A DNA stretch of 64,000 nt from positions 496,001 through 560,000 of the forward strand of contig NZ_JAHBOI010000002.1 of the NCBI RefSeq assembly GCF_018531425.1, read 5' to 3'. Shown piece by piece: positions 16,288 through 24,981 of this stretch. The notes beneath the pieces were generated by a model, which saw nothing but the letters and a program-made list of their open reading frames with translations, was not told where the DNA came from and made no database searches. Source of the stretch: Paenarthrobacter sp. DKR-5 (GTDB taxonomy: Bacteria; Actinomycetota; Actinomycetes; Actinomycetales; Micrococcaceae). Within the stretch, counting starts at the first letter, position 1. The number at the start of each line of letters is the position of its first letter. Made by a program: the position numbers and the translations under genes.

Positions 16288-18396
16288 CTAGGCGTCGATC
16301 CGCTCGCGGTCCAGCTGGGTGGCGCCGGCGACGATGAAGTCCTTGCGCGGCGCGACGTCGCTGCCCATCAGCAGGTCGAAGGTGCGCTCTGCCATCTCGG
16401 CGTTCTCGATGCTCACACGGCGCAGGGTTCGGTGCCGGGGGTCCATCGTGGTCTCTGCGAGCTGGTCGGCATCCATCTCCCCGAGCCCCTTGTAGCGCTG
16501 GATGGGCTCCTTGAAGCGGCGCCCCTCCTTCTCCAGCCGCGCCAGCAGCCGGTGCAGCTCGGCCTCGGAATAGGTGTAGACCATCTCGTTGGCCTTCGCG
16601 CCGGAGTTGACCACTTCCACGCGGTGCAGCGGGGGGACGGCCGCGAAGACCCGGCCCTCTTCAACCAGCGGGCGCATGTAGCGGAAGAACAGCGTCAGCA
16701 GCAGCGTGCGGATGTGGGCACCGTCGACGTCGGCGTCCGTCATCAGGATGACCTTGCCGTAGCGCGCCGCCTCGAGCTGGAAGCTGCGCCCCGACCCGGC
16801 GCCCACCACCTGGATCAGCGCCGCGCACTCGGCGTTGGAGAGCATGTCCCCCACCGACGCCTTCTGCACGTTGAGGATCTTGCCGCGGATGGGCAGCAGC
16901 GCCTGGTAATCCGAAGACCGCGCCAGGCGCGCCGTGCCGAGGGCGCTGTCGCCCTCGACGATGAACAGTTCCGAGCGCGCCACGTCGTCGGTGCGGCAGT
17001 CGGCCAGCTTGGAGGGCAGCGAGGACGTTTCCAGCGCGTTCTTACGCCGCTGCGTTTCCTTGTGCACGCGGGCCGAGATGCGGGACTTCATCTCGCTGAC
17101 GACCTTCTCCAACAGCAGGGCCGCCTGTGCCTTGTCGCCCCGGCTGGCCGGGTTCAGCCGGGCCGTGATCTCCTTCTCCACCACCCGGGCCACGATCGCC
17201 TTGACCGCGGAGGTGCCGAGGATCTCCTTCGTCTGGCCTTCGAACTGCGGTTCGGCCAGGCGGACCGTCAGCACGGCCGTCAGCCCGGCGAAGATGTCAT
17301 CCTTCTCGAGCTTGTCGTTGCCGGCCTTGAGCTTGCGGGCATTGGCCTCAACCACCTTGCGGAACGTCTTGACCAGCGCCTGCTCGAAGCCCGCCTGGTG
17401 GGTTCCGCCCTTGGGCGTGGCGATGATGTTCACGAAGCTTCGCACGCTGGTCTCGTAGCCGATCCCCCAGCGCAGCGCGATGTCCACCTCGCAGTCCCGT
17501 TCGACCTCCGCGAGCTGGCTGTGGCCGCGTTCGTCGATCACCGGCACGGTCTCCTTGAACTTGCCGGAGCCGTGCAGCCGCCAGACGTCCGTGACCGGCG
17601 CGTCGATGGCAAGGAATTCGACGAATTCGGAGATGCCGCCGTCGTGGTGGAAAACCTCTTCGTGCGGGCCTGCTTCGCCGGGCGTGCCCGGGAGCCGGCG
17701 CTCGTCCCGGATGGTGATGGCCAGCCCCGGGATCAGGAAGGAGGTCTGCCGGGCCCGGGCGGCGAGCTCGTCGTAGGAGAATTTGGCGTCCGGGGTGAAG
17801 ATCTGCCGGTCCGCCCAGTAGCGGATCCGGGTGCCGGTGACGCCGCGCTTGGTGGTGCCGACGATCTCCAGGCGCGAACTGTCCAGGAAGGGCGTGAACT
17901 CCGACGTCGGGCTCAGCCGGCTGCCGTTGTCCGCGAACTTGCCGGGCTCCCCGCGCCGGAAAGACATCTGGTGGGTCTTGCCGCCCCGGTCCACCTGCAC
18001 GTCCAGACGCGCCGACAGCGCGTTGACGACGCTGGCGCCGACGCCGTGCAGGCCGCCCGACGCGGTATAGGAGCCGCCGCCGAACTTGCCGCCGGCGTGC
18101 AGCTTGGTGAAGACGACCTCAACACCTGTCAGGCCGGTCTTGGGCTCGATGTCCACCGGCACGCCCCGGCCGTCGTCATGGATCTCCACCGAGTTGTCCG
18201 CGTGCAGGATGATCTTGATGCTCTGTCCGAAACCGGCCAGCGCCTCGTCCACCGAGTTGTCGATGATCTCCCACAGGCAGTGCATCAGGCCGCGGGAATC
18301 GGTGGATCCGATGTACATACCCGGCCGCTTGCGCACGGCTTCCAGACCTTCGAGGACGGAAAGGTGGCGGGCGGTGTAGTCGGAATTTGGTGCCAC
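16288..18396 (-). CDS. parE: DNA topoisomerase IV subunit B (GyrB/ParE family ATPase)
   Basis: A 702-residue ATPase subunit. GHKL motifs are EIIDNSVDEAL, HDDGRGVPVD and GGLHGVGASVVNALS; the TOPRIM domain shows EGDSALGTAR, near PIRGKILNVQKA, and DADVDGAHIRTLLLTLFFRYM. Its partner A subunit is encoded 11 kb away at 4706. The frame is open upstream to 18591; I chose GTG 18396 because AAGGAG lies ten bases upstream and the YTARHLSVLEGLEAVRKRPGMYIG start then sits at the usual distance. Residue Leu follows EGDSA where gyrase has Gly or Ala. It is convergent with the M56 gene with no gap between the two stop codons. Confidence 0.9.
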   Translation of the reverse strand: MAPNSDYTARHLSVLEGLEAVRKRPGMYIGSTDSRGLMHCLWEIIDNSVDEALAGFGQSIKIILHADNSVEIHDDGRGVPVDIEPKTGLTGVEVVFTKLHAGGKFGGGSYTASGGLHGVGASVVNALSARLDVQVDRGGKTHQMSFRRGEPGKFADNGSRLSPTSEFTPFLDSSRLEIVGTTKRGVTGTRIRYWADRQIFTPDAKFSYDELAARARQTSFLIPGLAITIRDERRLPGTPGEAGPHEEVFHHDGGISEFVEFLAIDAPVTDVWRLHGSGKFKETVPVIDERGHSQLAEVERDCEVDIALRWGIGYETSVRSFVNIIATPKGGTHQAGFEQALVKTFRKVVEANARKLKAGNDKLEKDDIFAGLTAVLTVRLAEPQFEGQTKEILGTSAVKAIVARVVEKEITARLNPASRGDKAQAALLLEKVVSEMKSRISARVHKETQRRKNALETSSLPSKLADCRTDDVARSELFIVEGDSALGTARLARSSDYQALLPIRGKILNVQKASVGDMLSNAECAALIQVVGAGSGRSFQLEAARYGKVILMTDADVDGAHIRTLLLTLFFRYMRPLVEEGRVFAAVPPLHRVEVVNSGAKANEMVYTYSEAELHRLLARLEKEGRRFKEPIQRYKGLGEMDADQLAETTMDPRHRTLRRVSIENAEMAERTFDLLMGSDVAPRKDFIVAGATQLDRERIDA

Positions 18397-18641
18397 GGGT
18401 GGCGCACTCCTTGCGGTGACGACGGACGGCGGACATCGGGCTGCGTCCGCACCTTCTAGGCTAGCCTCCCCGCGGCCCGGCAGCCGACGCGCCACTCCAG
18501 CCGCGCCCTGCGGAGATGCCCGGTGCGGCGAACCGGCGAGTACGCCGCCAGCGAAAGAGCAGCAAACCTGCCATGGTTTGGCAACGAACACTGGTTATAT
18601 AGACGTATTGATTGCTGATCGAGGCAAATGAGGAGGCCATC

Positions 18642-18866
18642 ATGAGTACAGCAGTTGCCAGCCGCGAACTGACTGCGGTGGATCGTTGCGACCGCTGCGG
18701 AGCCCAGGCATACGTCCGGGCCGTTCTGGAAGCCTCCGGCGGAGAGCTGCTTTTCTGCGGCCACCACGCACGCACGGTCGAGGCCACGCTGAGGCCGCTG
18801 ACCTCGCAGTGGCAGGACGAGCGTGAGCGCCTGCACGAGAAGGAACCGGTCCTGGTCGACGACTAG
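18642..18866 (+). CDS. small cysteine-containing protein, DUF7455-like
   Basis: A 74-residue protein starting MSTAVASRELTAVDRCDRCG. Two cysteine pairs, CDRCG near residue 16 and a later FCGHH, suggest a small zinc-ribbon-like fold. I recognise it as the small conserved actinobacterial protein commonly found beside sigA and parE (DUF7455); no function is known. The start at 18642 was chosen over an upstream ATG at 18612 because AGGAGG lies five bases before it. It is divergent from parE and is followed by two strong hairpins that separate it from sigA. Confidence 0.8.
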   Translation: MSTAVASRELTAVDRCDRCGAQAYVRAVLEASGGELLFCGHHARTVEATLRPLTSQWQDERERLHEKEPVLVDD

Positions 18867-18892
18867 CCGGTGCGGCCAACAGGCCATATGCG

Positions 18893-18938
18893 CATACAGG
18901 TAGGGCCCCTCCGGTTGGAGGGGCCCTACCTGTATGCA
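18893..18938. terminator. 21-bp perfect hairpin, probable terminator
   Basis: Arms at 18893-18913 and 18918-18938 are perfectly complementary with a GGTT loop. It begins 26 bases after the DUF7455-like stop. No T-run follows, as is common in high-GC actinobacteria. Confidence 0.75.
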
Positions 18939-19010
18939 CCGCAGGTGCACGGGCGCAGCCCCCGGGCCCGGCGGTCTTCGCGCATGCCGTTTCCGCCAGT
19001 CGTTAAAGAA

Positions 19011-19072
19011 ATGACGCGGTTTCCCGTTTATGACGCGCTTTGTAGCGCGTCATAAACGGGAAACCGCGTCAT
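19011..19072. repeat. perfect 29-bp inverted repeat with internal direct repeats
   Basis: Arms at 19011-19039 and 19044-19072 are perfectly complementary around a TTGT loop. Each arm begins with ATGACGCG and repeats TGACGCG near its inner end, so the octamer recurs within each arm. It lies 23 bases beyond the sigA stop and can terminate sigA, but its length and nested structure also fit a repetitive extragenic palindrome. It is strikingly AT-richer than its surroundings. Confidence 0.8.
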
Positions 19073-19095
19073 AACCGGCCGGCCGCCAGGCGGAC

Positions 19096-20460
19096 TTAGT
19101 CCAGGTAGTCCCGCAGGACCTGGGACCGCGACGGGTGCCGCAGCTTGGACATGGTCTTGGATTCGATCTGGCGGATGCGTTCACGGGTGACGCCGTAGAC
19201 CTTGCCGATTTCGTCTAAAGTCTTCGGCTGTCCGTCGGTCAGCCCGAAGCGCATGGCCACGACGCCAGCTTCACGCTCCGAGAGGGTGTCCAGCACCGAG
19301 TGCAGCTGCTCCTGCAGCAGGGTGAAGCTGACAGCGTCGGCGGGAACAACAGCTTCCGAGTCCTCGATGAGGTCACCGAACTCCGAGTCGCCGTCCTCGC
19401 CCAGCGGGGTGTGCAGCGAGATCGGCTCACGGCCGTACTTCTGCACCTCGACGACCTTCTCCGGCGTCATGTCCAGCTCGAGGGCCAGCTCCTCCGGGGT
19501 TGGTTCGCGGCCGAGGTCCTGCAGCATCTGGCGCTGGACACGGGCGAGCTTGTTGATGACCTCCACCATGTGCACCGGGATACGGATGGTGCGGGCCTGG
19601 TCCGCCATCGCACGCGTGATGGCCTGGCGGATCCACCAGGTCGCGTAGGTGGAGAACTTGAAGCCCTTGGTGTAGTCGAACTTCTCGACCGCGCGGATCA
19701 GGCCAAGGTTGCCTTCCTGGATCAGGTCCAGGAAGAGCATGCCGCGGCCGGTGTAGCGCTTGGCCAGGGACACGACGAGGCGCAGGTTGGCCTCAAGCAG
19801 GTGGTTCTTGGCGCGGTGCCCGTCGTGGATGACCCATTCGAGCTCACGCTTGAGCTTGGCGTCGATCGAACCGTCGTCGTGCGCGAGCTTCTCCTGCGCG
19901 AACAGGCCGGCTTCGATGCGCAGGGCAAGCTCGACCTCCTGCTCAGCGTTCAGCAGCGCGACTTTGCCGATCTGCTTCAGGTAGTCCTTGACGGGGTCCG
20001 CCGTGGCGCCGGCCGACATGACCTGCTGCACCGGGGCGTCGTCGTCATCGGCGTCGGAGTAGACAAAGCCCGAGCCGGAGGTCGTGGTGCTGGCCGCACC
20101 CTCTTCTTCGTCGGCTTCATCGGCGGCGTCGGCGACATCCTCGTCGCTTACCTCGGCAGCCTCCAAAGGCTCATCCTCCACCTCTTCGTCGACCCCGGCT
20201 CCGGCGGCGCGGCCACGCGGGGCCTTGGTCTCGGCAGCGGCGTCCTTGGGCTTGCGGCCGCGGGTGGTCTTGCGCGGGGCAGCAGCAGTTGCGTCCTTCG
20301 CCTCATCAGCGGAAGACACGGCCTTGGAGGCGGCCGGCTTGCGGCCCCTGGCGGCACCGGTGGTCTTGGCAGCGCCGGCGGTCTTCGCCTGAGCGGCGCG
20401 GCCGGACTTGGGAGTCTCGGTTGCCGTTGCGGGTTCGTTCTTCGCGGAAGTCGGGGACAC
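19096..20460 (-). CDS. sigA: principal RNA polymerase sigma factor (RpoD/HrdB/SigA)
   Basis: A 454-residue group 1 sigma factor that directs RNA polymerase to housekeeping promoters. The N-terminal 150 residues are low-complexity, Ala/Lys-rich then acidic. Region 1.2 ([20 protein letters not shown]) begins near residue 157. Region 2 holds [16 protein letters not shown] and [13 protein letters not shown], and region 4 ends with [20 protein letters not shown]. The start is GTG 20460, with GAAAGG upstream. The gene is preceded by a leader of up to 283 bases and followed by the 29-bp inverted repeat. Convergent with the DUF7455-like gene. Confidence 0.96.
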   Translation of the reverse strand: MSPTSAKNEPATATETPKSGRAAQAKTAGAAKTTGAARGRKPAASKAVSSADEAKDATAAAPRKTTRGRKPKDAAAETKAPRGRAAGAGVDEEVEDEPLEAAEVSDEDVADAADEADEEEGAASTTTSGSGFVYSDADDDDAPVQQVMSAGATADPVKDYLKQIGKVALLNAEQEVELALRIEAGLFAQEKLAHDDGSIDAKLKRELEWVIHDGHRAKNHLLEANLRLVVSLAKRYTGRGMLFLDLIQEGNLGLIRAVEKFDYTKGFKFSTYATWWIRQAITRAMADQARTIRIPVHMVEVINKLARVQRQMLQDLGREPTPEELALELDMTPEKVVEVQKYGREPISLHTPLGEDGDSEFGDLIEDSEAVVPADAVSFTLLQEQLHSVLDTLSEREAGVVAMRFGLTDGQPKTLDEIGKVYGVTRERIRQIESKTMSKLRHPSRSQVLRDYLD

Positions 20461-20743
20461 TGAAAACCTTTCATGCAGCGGTTTGCGGAGTCACCAAGGG
20501 GGCAACACCACTATGACCCTGTCAAGTCCGTGATCGATATCAAGCTCGTTCACCGCAGGCAGGGCCACTTAGTAGAACTGCCGACGGTCTCCGAATGTTC
20601 CCCGCAGGGAAATGTTCGGCTCTTGATTCACGGACCCAACCGGGTCTCGCCATACATTGTCTCACGATTTTCCGCCCTGCACCCATCACGTTTGCCGGTA
20701 TCCCGCGCAGGACGCCGGCGCCGGCTACCGGCAGGGGTCCCGC
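20461..20743 (-). other. sigA upstream region
   Basis: This 283-base gap between the DUF4192 stop and the sigA start must hold the sigA promoter unless it is read through from upstream. I find no convincing -35/-10 pair and no small gene. A single TAGTAGAAC half-site-like string occurs near 20570 without a partner. Confidence 0.5.
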
Positions 20744-22066
20744 TCAGCCCGAAGCCCGCTGCCAGGCAAGCTCCCTGTCCCGGGCCCACGCGCACAGGTG
20801 GCCGGTGGAGAGCAGTTCCCGGAGCAGGACGGCGAGCCGGTAGCCCGGGGCCGCCTGGAGCGCCTCTGCGAGCAGCGCATCCGCGCGCGACCCGCGCCCG
20901 CGGCACCACTCGATCCAGCTGCGCATCGTCAGCGCTGCTGCCCGCCCGTCGGTGCCCGGACACGAGGCGAGCAGAGCCAGCAACCGGTCAGCACGTTCCA
21001 GCCGCTCCCAGTCCGGCCGCACCAAGGACTCCCCCACAAGCACGGCGCCGTACTGGGCGGCCAGCGCCGCCGGCCGCTGCTCCTGCCGCTTCCCTCCTGT
21101 TTTCCGCTCCCCCGCCGACGACCCGGGCGCGGACCCGGGCACCGCCCCGGGCACCGGGCCCGTCGCAGCCTGCCCACCGGGGGCGTCAGCGCCTGGTGCC
21201 GGGCCGGCGAACCCCGCCGGGAGCACGGCCTCGGCCGCGCGCGCCGGGCCACCGGGAAGACCGCAGCCGCGCGCTCCTGCTGCTGCCGCCAGCAGCCCAG
21301 TGGCCGCCTGCACGAGCACGGTATCGCGCACCGCCACGCTGTCGAGGCTTGCCAGCAGGAATCCCGCTGTCGCGGTGTCGGGGACAGCGGACGCGTTCGG
21401 CTCCGGGAGCGTCCGGCCGAGCAGGGATTCCCACACCAGCAGCGCTGCGGAGAACTGTTGCTCCTCGGCCCATCCCGTGCCGATCTGCTTGCGGTATTCC
21501 GCCGCAGCCGCGGCGACGCGCCCGGCCTCGTCCGCCGGAAGCGCCCGGGATCCGGTCCGGGCAGCCGCGGCGGCATCGGGCTCATAGCTGCTGCCGCGGT
21601 AGACCAGTTCGGCGCTGAGCCGGCTGCCCGTGATGTCCTCCAGCGGCCTGCCGGGCCAGGGACAGCATTCGGCGTCTTCGCAGTCATAGTTCCGCCACGC
21701 CGCCGGCCCGAGATACCACGCGTCACGGATCGGCAGCCCAGCGTCCGCGAGGGCCCCGGTGAGCGCATCGAGGAGCCTGCGGTGCGGCGGCGCGGCGCCT
21801 CTGGCCCAGGCCTCGGCGGTGAAGACGGCTGCCAGGACGCCGTCGGCTGAACCGTCCGATCTCAGGTAGCTGGCGGCCTGGCGGGCATACGAGGCCAGCG
21901 CGGCGCGGCTGCGCGCGCGGGGCAGGTCGAGCCGGAGCGTGGCGCCGACACGGCTGCGGCCGAGCGTGACGCACACCAGGCTCTCCTCGGGCCAGTAGCC
22001 GAGGGCGTGAGGGATGTAGCTGAGCAGGTCTTCCGGACCTTGAACGGGGAGCTTCGCAATCGACAT
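20744..22066 (-). CDS. DUF4192 family protein
   Basis: A 440-residue protein. The start MSIAKLPVQGPEDLLSYIPH and the following LGYWPEESLVCVTL are hallmarks of the actinobacterial DUF4192 family. The N-terminal half includes a Cys-containing DCEDAECCPWPGRPL segment typical of the family. A Gly/Pro/Ala-rich insert lies at about residues 270-330 before a helical C-terminal part. No signal peptide or membrane segment is seen. Its function is unknown. It lies upstream of sigA on the same strand, 283 bases away, with no shared operon structure evident. Confidence 0.85.
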   Translation of the reverse strand: MSIAKLPVQGPEDLLSYIPHALGYWPEESLVCVTLGRSRVGATLRLDLPRARSRAALASYARQAASYLRSDGSADGVLAAVFTAEAWARGAAPPHRRLLDALTGALADAGLPIRDAWYLGPAAWRNYDCEDAECCPWPGRPLEDITGSRLSAELVYRGSSYEPDAAAAARTGSRALPADEAGRVAAAAAEYRKQIGTGWAEEQQFSAALLVWESLLGRTLPEPNASAVPDTATAGFLLASLDSVAVRDTVLVQAATGLLAAAAGARGCGLPGGPARAAEAVLPAGFAGPAPGADAPGGQAATGPVPGAVPGSAPGSSAGERKTGGKRQEQRPAALAAQYGAVLVGESLVRPDWERLERADRLLALLASCPGTDGRAAALTMRSWIEWCRGRGSRADALLAEALQAAPGYRLAVLLRELLSTGHLCAWARDRELAWQRASG

Positions 22067-22380
22067 GTCCCCAGCTTGGGGCCGGCGCCGGTTCCAGAGC
22101 GGTGCCCGGCTGGTCCATGTGGGCAGGAGGCCGGAACCGCAGTGCTGGGGAGGAGAAGTGGCGCGGCAGCGGGCGCCGATGGCGGACCGTACCCGGTCTC
22201 AAAGGGTGAATCCGCCATCGGCTTTTCCGCATCCTTCCAGCGGACACTTGGCAAACCCTCTGGTTTTCCTCAACTGGAGGTCAAGGATCCTCGCCGGGCC
22301 CGCGGACCGGACGGCCGGCCCAAGCCGGCGGACGGCCCGGTCCAAGCCGGCGGACGGCCCGGTCCAAGCCGGCGGACGGC
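22067..22380. other. gene-free interval containing a tandem repeat
   Basis: This 314-base gap between the MFS stop and the DUF4192 start holds the tandem repeat at 22321-22380 and presumably the DUF4192 promoter. TGGGGAC just before the DUF4192 ATG may serve as a weak ribosome binding site. I see no other gene in it. Confidence 0.6.
22321..22380. repeat. 22-bp tandem repeat, 2.7 copies
   Basis: Units start at 22321, 22343 and 22365 (the third is cut after 16 bases by the MFS stop codon). Each unit begins CAAGCCGGCGGACGGC. A degraded copy may precede it at about 22301-22320. The period is not a multiple of three and the array is outside the coding frame. Confidence 0.85.
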
Positions 22381-23733
22381 TCAGCTGCCGGACTGGCGGG
22401 CCTTGACCTGTTCGCGGTAGGTCCGGCGCCGCGCCCGGTTGGCCGCGATCGCCTGGCGCAGCGGAGGAACCGTGATCCCCTCCAGGGCCATTCGCCGGCG
22501 GACCTCGCGGCGCGAGACCAGGATGCCGACGGCACCGGCGAACATGACGGCGAACTGGACGCTGAGCGCGATCCGGAAGGAATCCAGGGCATAAAGCTGG
22601 CCGTGGGAGTATCCGCTGTTGAACAGCAGGTCCAGCGTCAGCCCCACGACGTACATGGTCAGCAGGGCGGCGAAGAACCCGCCCACGTTCACGATGCCGG
22701 ACGCGGTCCCGAGCCGGTGCGCCGGGTTGAAGGTGCGGGCAAAGTCGAAGCCGATCATCGAACCCGGGCCGCCGACCGCGAGCACCAGCACCAGCACCAC
22801 GAGCAGCCACAGCGGAGCTCGCCCCGGGTACACCAGGACCGCCAGCCACGCGAGCGCGGTGGCACCGACGATCAGCAGCACCATCGTCGAGCGCCGGAGC
22901 GGATGGCGGGACACCCAGCCGCCCAGCCACGGCCCGCAGATGATGCCAACGAAGACGAACAGGCTCATCAGCACGGAGGCGGCCGCGGGCGGAACACCCT
23001 GTCCGGAGACGAGGAACGGATAGCCCCAGGTCAGCACGAACACTGTCCCGGAGAACTGCACCGTGAAGTGGGTCCACAGACCCAGCCGGGTGCCGGGCTG
23101 TTTCCAGGCGCGCGCGAGCGACACGCCCGTCTCGCGCAGGCCGGAGGCGTTCCGGTCCGCGTCGACGCCGGGCGGCTGGTTGCGCAGGGCCGCCGCAGCG
23201 ACGACGAACGCCAGCACGCTCAGCCCGGCCAGGCTCAGGAACGCCGGCCCCCAGCCGGCGGTGTGCAGCAGCAGCACGAACGGGATCACGGAGATCAGCT
23301 GCCCGAGCTGGCCGAGGATGCCGGTCCACTGGGTCAGCACCGGTACCCGACGGCCGTCGAACCAGGCGGGCAGCAGCCGCAGGACGGCGATGAAGGTCAG
23401 GGCGTCGCCGGCGCCGACCAGCACCCGGCCGATCACGCCGGCGGGCACCGAGGTCGCCGCGGCGAGCTGGAGCTGGCCCAGGCTCATGACGAGCGCTCCG
23501 ATGGCGACAATGGATCGTGATCCGAACCGGTCCACGAGCACGCCTACCGGGATCTGCAGCCCTGCGTAGACCAGCAGCTGGACCACTGAGAAGGCCGAGA
23601 GGGCCGACGCCGTGGCGTTGAAGCGCGTGGTCGCGTCAAGGCCGGCGACCCCGAAGGAGGTCCGCTGGGTGACGGCGACGAGATAGGCGAAGACACCCAC
23701 GCCCCAGATGACATAGGCGCGTTTGGAATCCAC
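22381..23733 (-). CDS. major facilitator superfamily transporter
   Basis: A 450-residue membrane protein with about twelve predicted helices. The MFS loop 2-3 signature appears as VDRFGSRSIVAIGALVMSLG. An N-terminal RTSFGVAGLDATTRFN stretch is shared with many actinobacterial MFS proteins of unknown substrate. The C-terminus is basic (RRRTYREQVKARQSGS) and cytosolic. It starts with GTG 23733; CATAAT lies exactly six bases upstream, so the mRNA may be leaderless. The substrate cannot be inferred from neighbours. The tandem repeat described above begins directly at its stop codon. Confidence 0.85.
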   Translation of the reverse strand: MDSKRAYVIWGVGVFAYLVAVTQRTSFGVAGLDATTRFNATASALSAFSVVQLLVYAGLQIPVGVLVDRFGSRSIVAIGALVMSLGQLQLAAATSVPAGVIGRVLVGAGDALTFIAVLRLLPAWFDGRRVPVLTQWTGILGQLGQLISVIPFVLLLHTAGWGPAFLSLAGLSVLAFVVAAAALRNQPPGVDADRNASGLRETGVSLARAWKQPGTRLGLWTHFTVQFSGTVFVLTWGYPFLVSGQGVPPAAASVLMSLFVFVGIICGPWLGGWVSRHPLRRSTMVLLIVGATALAWLAVLVYPGRAPLWLLVVLVLVLAVGGPGSMIGFDFARTFNPAHRLGTASGIVNVGGFFAALLTMYVVGLTLDLLFNSGYSHGQLYALDSFRIALSVQFAVMFAGAVGILVSRREVRRRMALEGITVPPLRQAIAANRARRRTYREQVKARQSGS

Positions 23734-23739
23734 CCGTCA

Positions 23740-23745
23740 ATTATG
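23740..23745 (-). promoter_or_regulatory. putative -10 element (CATAAT) for the MFS gene
   Basis: CATAAT, preceded by TG as in an extended -10, ends six bases before GTG 23733 on the minus strand. The first base departs from TANNNT, so this is a weaker member of the leaderless set. Confidence 0.4.
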
Positions 23746-23777
23746 CAAGCGGGCGCACGGCAACGGCCAAATCCGTG

Positions 23778-24764
23778 TCAGGATGCGTCGGGATGCCCTT
23801 CCTCGTCCGGCCGGTCGCCGGTCCGGGGCACGGAGGAGTCTTCGTCGACGTCGCGCGTGGCCAGGTATGCCTCCACGGCCGCGCCCAGGGCGTCGGCATC
23901 CGGAAGCTGGTCGTTCTCGTCGGCCAGGAGGGACCGGCGGGCGATGCCGCTGGCGTGCTCGTCGTAGCGCTGTTCCAGGTTGGCCACCACTCCCCTGACC
24001 TCCTCGGATCCGGCCACCTGCTCAGCGATCTGGCGCTCGACGTCGCGGCCGGTTTCGCGCAGGCGGTCGGTGGGCAGCATCAGGTTGGCGGCAGCGCCGA
24101 GGTATTCCAGCCCCGCCACGGCGGCAGGCGGGTATTCGGCGTCGGCAAGGTAATGCGGCACGTGCACGACATACCCGGCGACGTCGCGGCCGGCCTCGGC
24201 GAGGCGCACTTCGAGCAGGTGGCCGATGGCGGCCGGCACCTCGACGGTGGGCTTCCACGCCGAGATGCCCTCGATCAGGTCCGGCCGGTTGCCGTGCACC
24301 GTGACCCCGATCGGCCGGGTGTGCGGCACGGGCATCGGGATCGAGTGGGTCCAGACGACGAGGCCGACGTCGAGCTGGCGCACCAGCTGCAGCACCGCAC
24401 TGCAGAACCGTTCCCACTGGAAGTCCGGCTCGAAGCCGGTCAGCAGCAGGAAAGGGTGCCCGAGCCCGTCAATGAGGCGGTACAGGGCGAGCCGGGGCGC
24501 CTGGTAGTCCTGCAGATGGTCTTCGATGAAGGTGATGCGGGGACGTCGTGAGCGGTAGTCGATGAGCTGGTCGGCGTCGAAAACGGCCACCACCTCGCTG
24601 TCGAGGTTCTCCAGCAGTTCCCGGCTGACCTGGGTGACCACCTGGCCGGCGTCGGCGAAGCCGGTGAATCCGACGAGCATGGTCAAGCCTGTCAGGTCCT
24701 CCCGGCCGAGGAGCTCGGCATTGCTGGCGTACAGGCTCTGCGGGTCGAGCAACGGGCCAAACAT
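23778..24764 (-). CDS. PAC2 family protein (proteasome assembly chaperone-like)
   Basis: A 328-residue PAC2-domain protein, with the typical start MFGPLLDPQSLYASNAEL, then TMLVGFTGFADAGQVV and DYRSRRPRITFIEDH. Family members resemble eukaryotic proteasome assembly chaperones; in actinobacteria the role is not settled. The C-terminal 40 residues are acidic (DVDEDSSVPRTGDRPDEEG). I set the start at ATG 24764 because AAGGAGG lies six bases upstream; the frame could extend to 24833 without a ribosome site. It is divergent from leucyl aminopeptidase, so a link to peptide turnover is possible but only inferred. Confidence 0.85.
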   Translation of the reverse strand: MFGPLLDPQSLYASNAELLGREDLTGLTMLVGFTGFADAGQVVTQVSRELLENLDSEVVAVFDADQLIDYRSRRPRITFIEDHLQDYQAPRLALYRLIDGLGHPFLLLTGFEPDFQWERFCSAVLQLVRQLDVGLVVWTHSIPMPVPHTRPIGVTVHGNRPDLIEGISAWKPTVEVPAAIGHLLEVRLAEAGRDVAGYVVHVPHYLADAEYPPAAVAGLEYLGAAANLMLPTDRLRETGRDVERQIAEQVAGSEEVRGVVANLEQRYDEHASGIARRSLLADENDQLPDADALGAAVEAYLATRDVDEDSSVPRTGDRPDEEGHPDAS

Positions 24765-24981
24765 GGGAACCTCCTTCTGGGTGACATACACAAGAACAAC
24801 CTCATGCCCCTCCATCATCCCGCACCGCGGCACGTTTCGCTCCCGGCATAGAACGGGGCAGCGGCGATGCCAGGCGCGCTCCCGCTAGGATCGAAGAATT
24901 GTTTGCCGGAACCGTGACAGGACGCCCGGCAGGCCGCATGATTCCGCACCGTTCGACAACCGAAGCAAAGGACCGATCCGC

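Noticed and set aside
16432-18459. Plus-strand open frame of about 675 codons opposite parE
   Set aside because: Mirror of parE codons; composition is His/Gln/Gly-rich with no recognised fold.
20540-20600. TAGTAGAAC near the sigA leader as a third BlaI-type operator
   Set aside because: Only a half-site matches; no partner half-site at five-base spacing.
22301-22380. Possible CRISPR-like array
   Set aside because: The repeats are directly contiguous, without spacers, and there are no cas genes.
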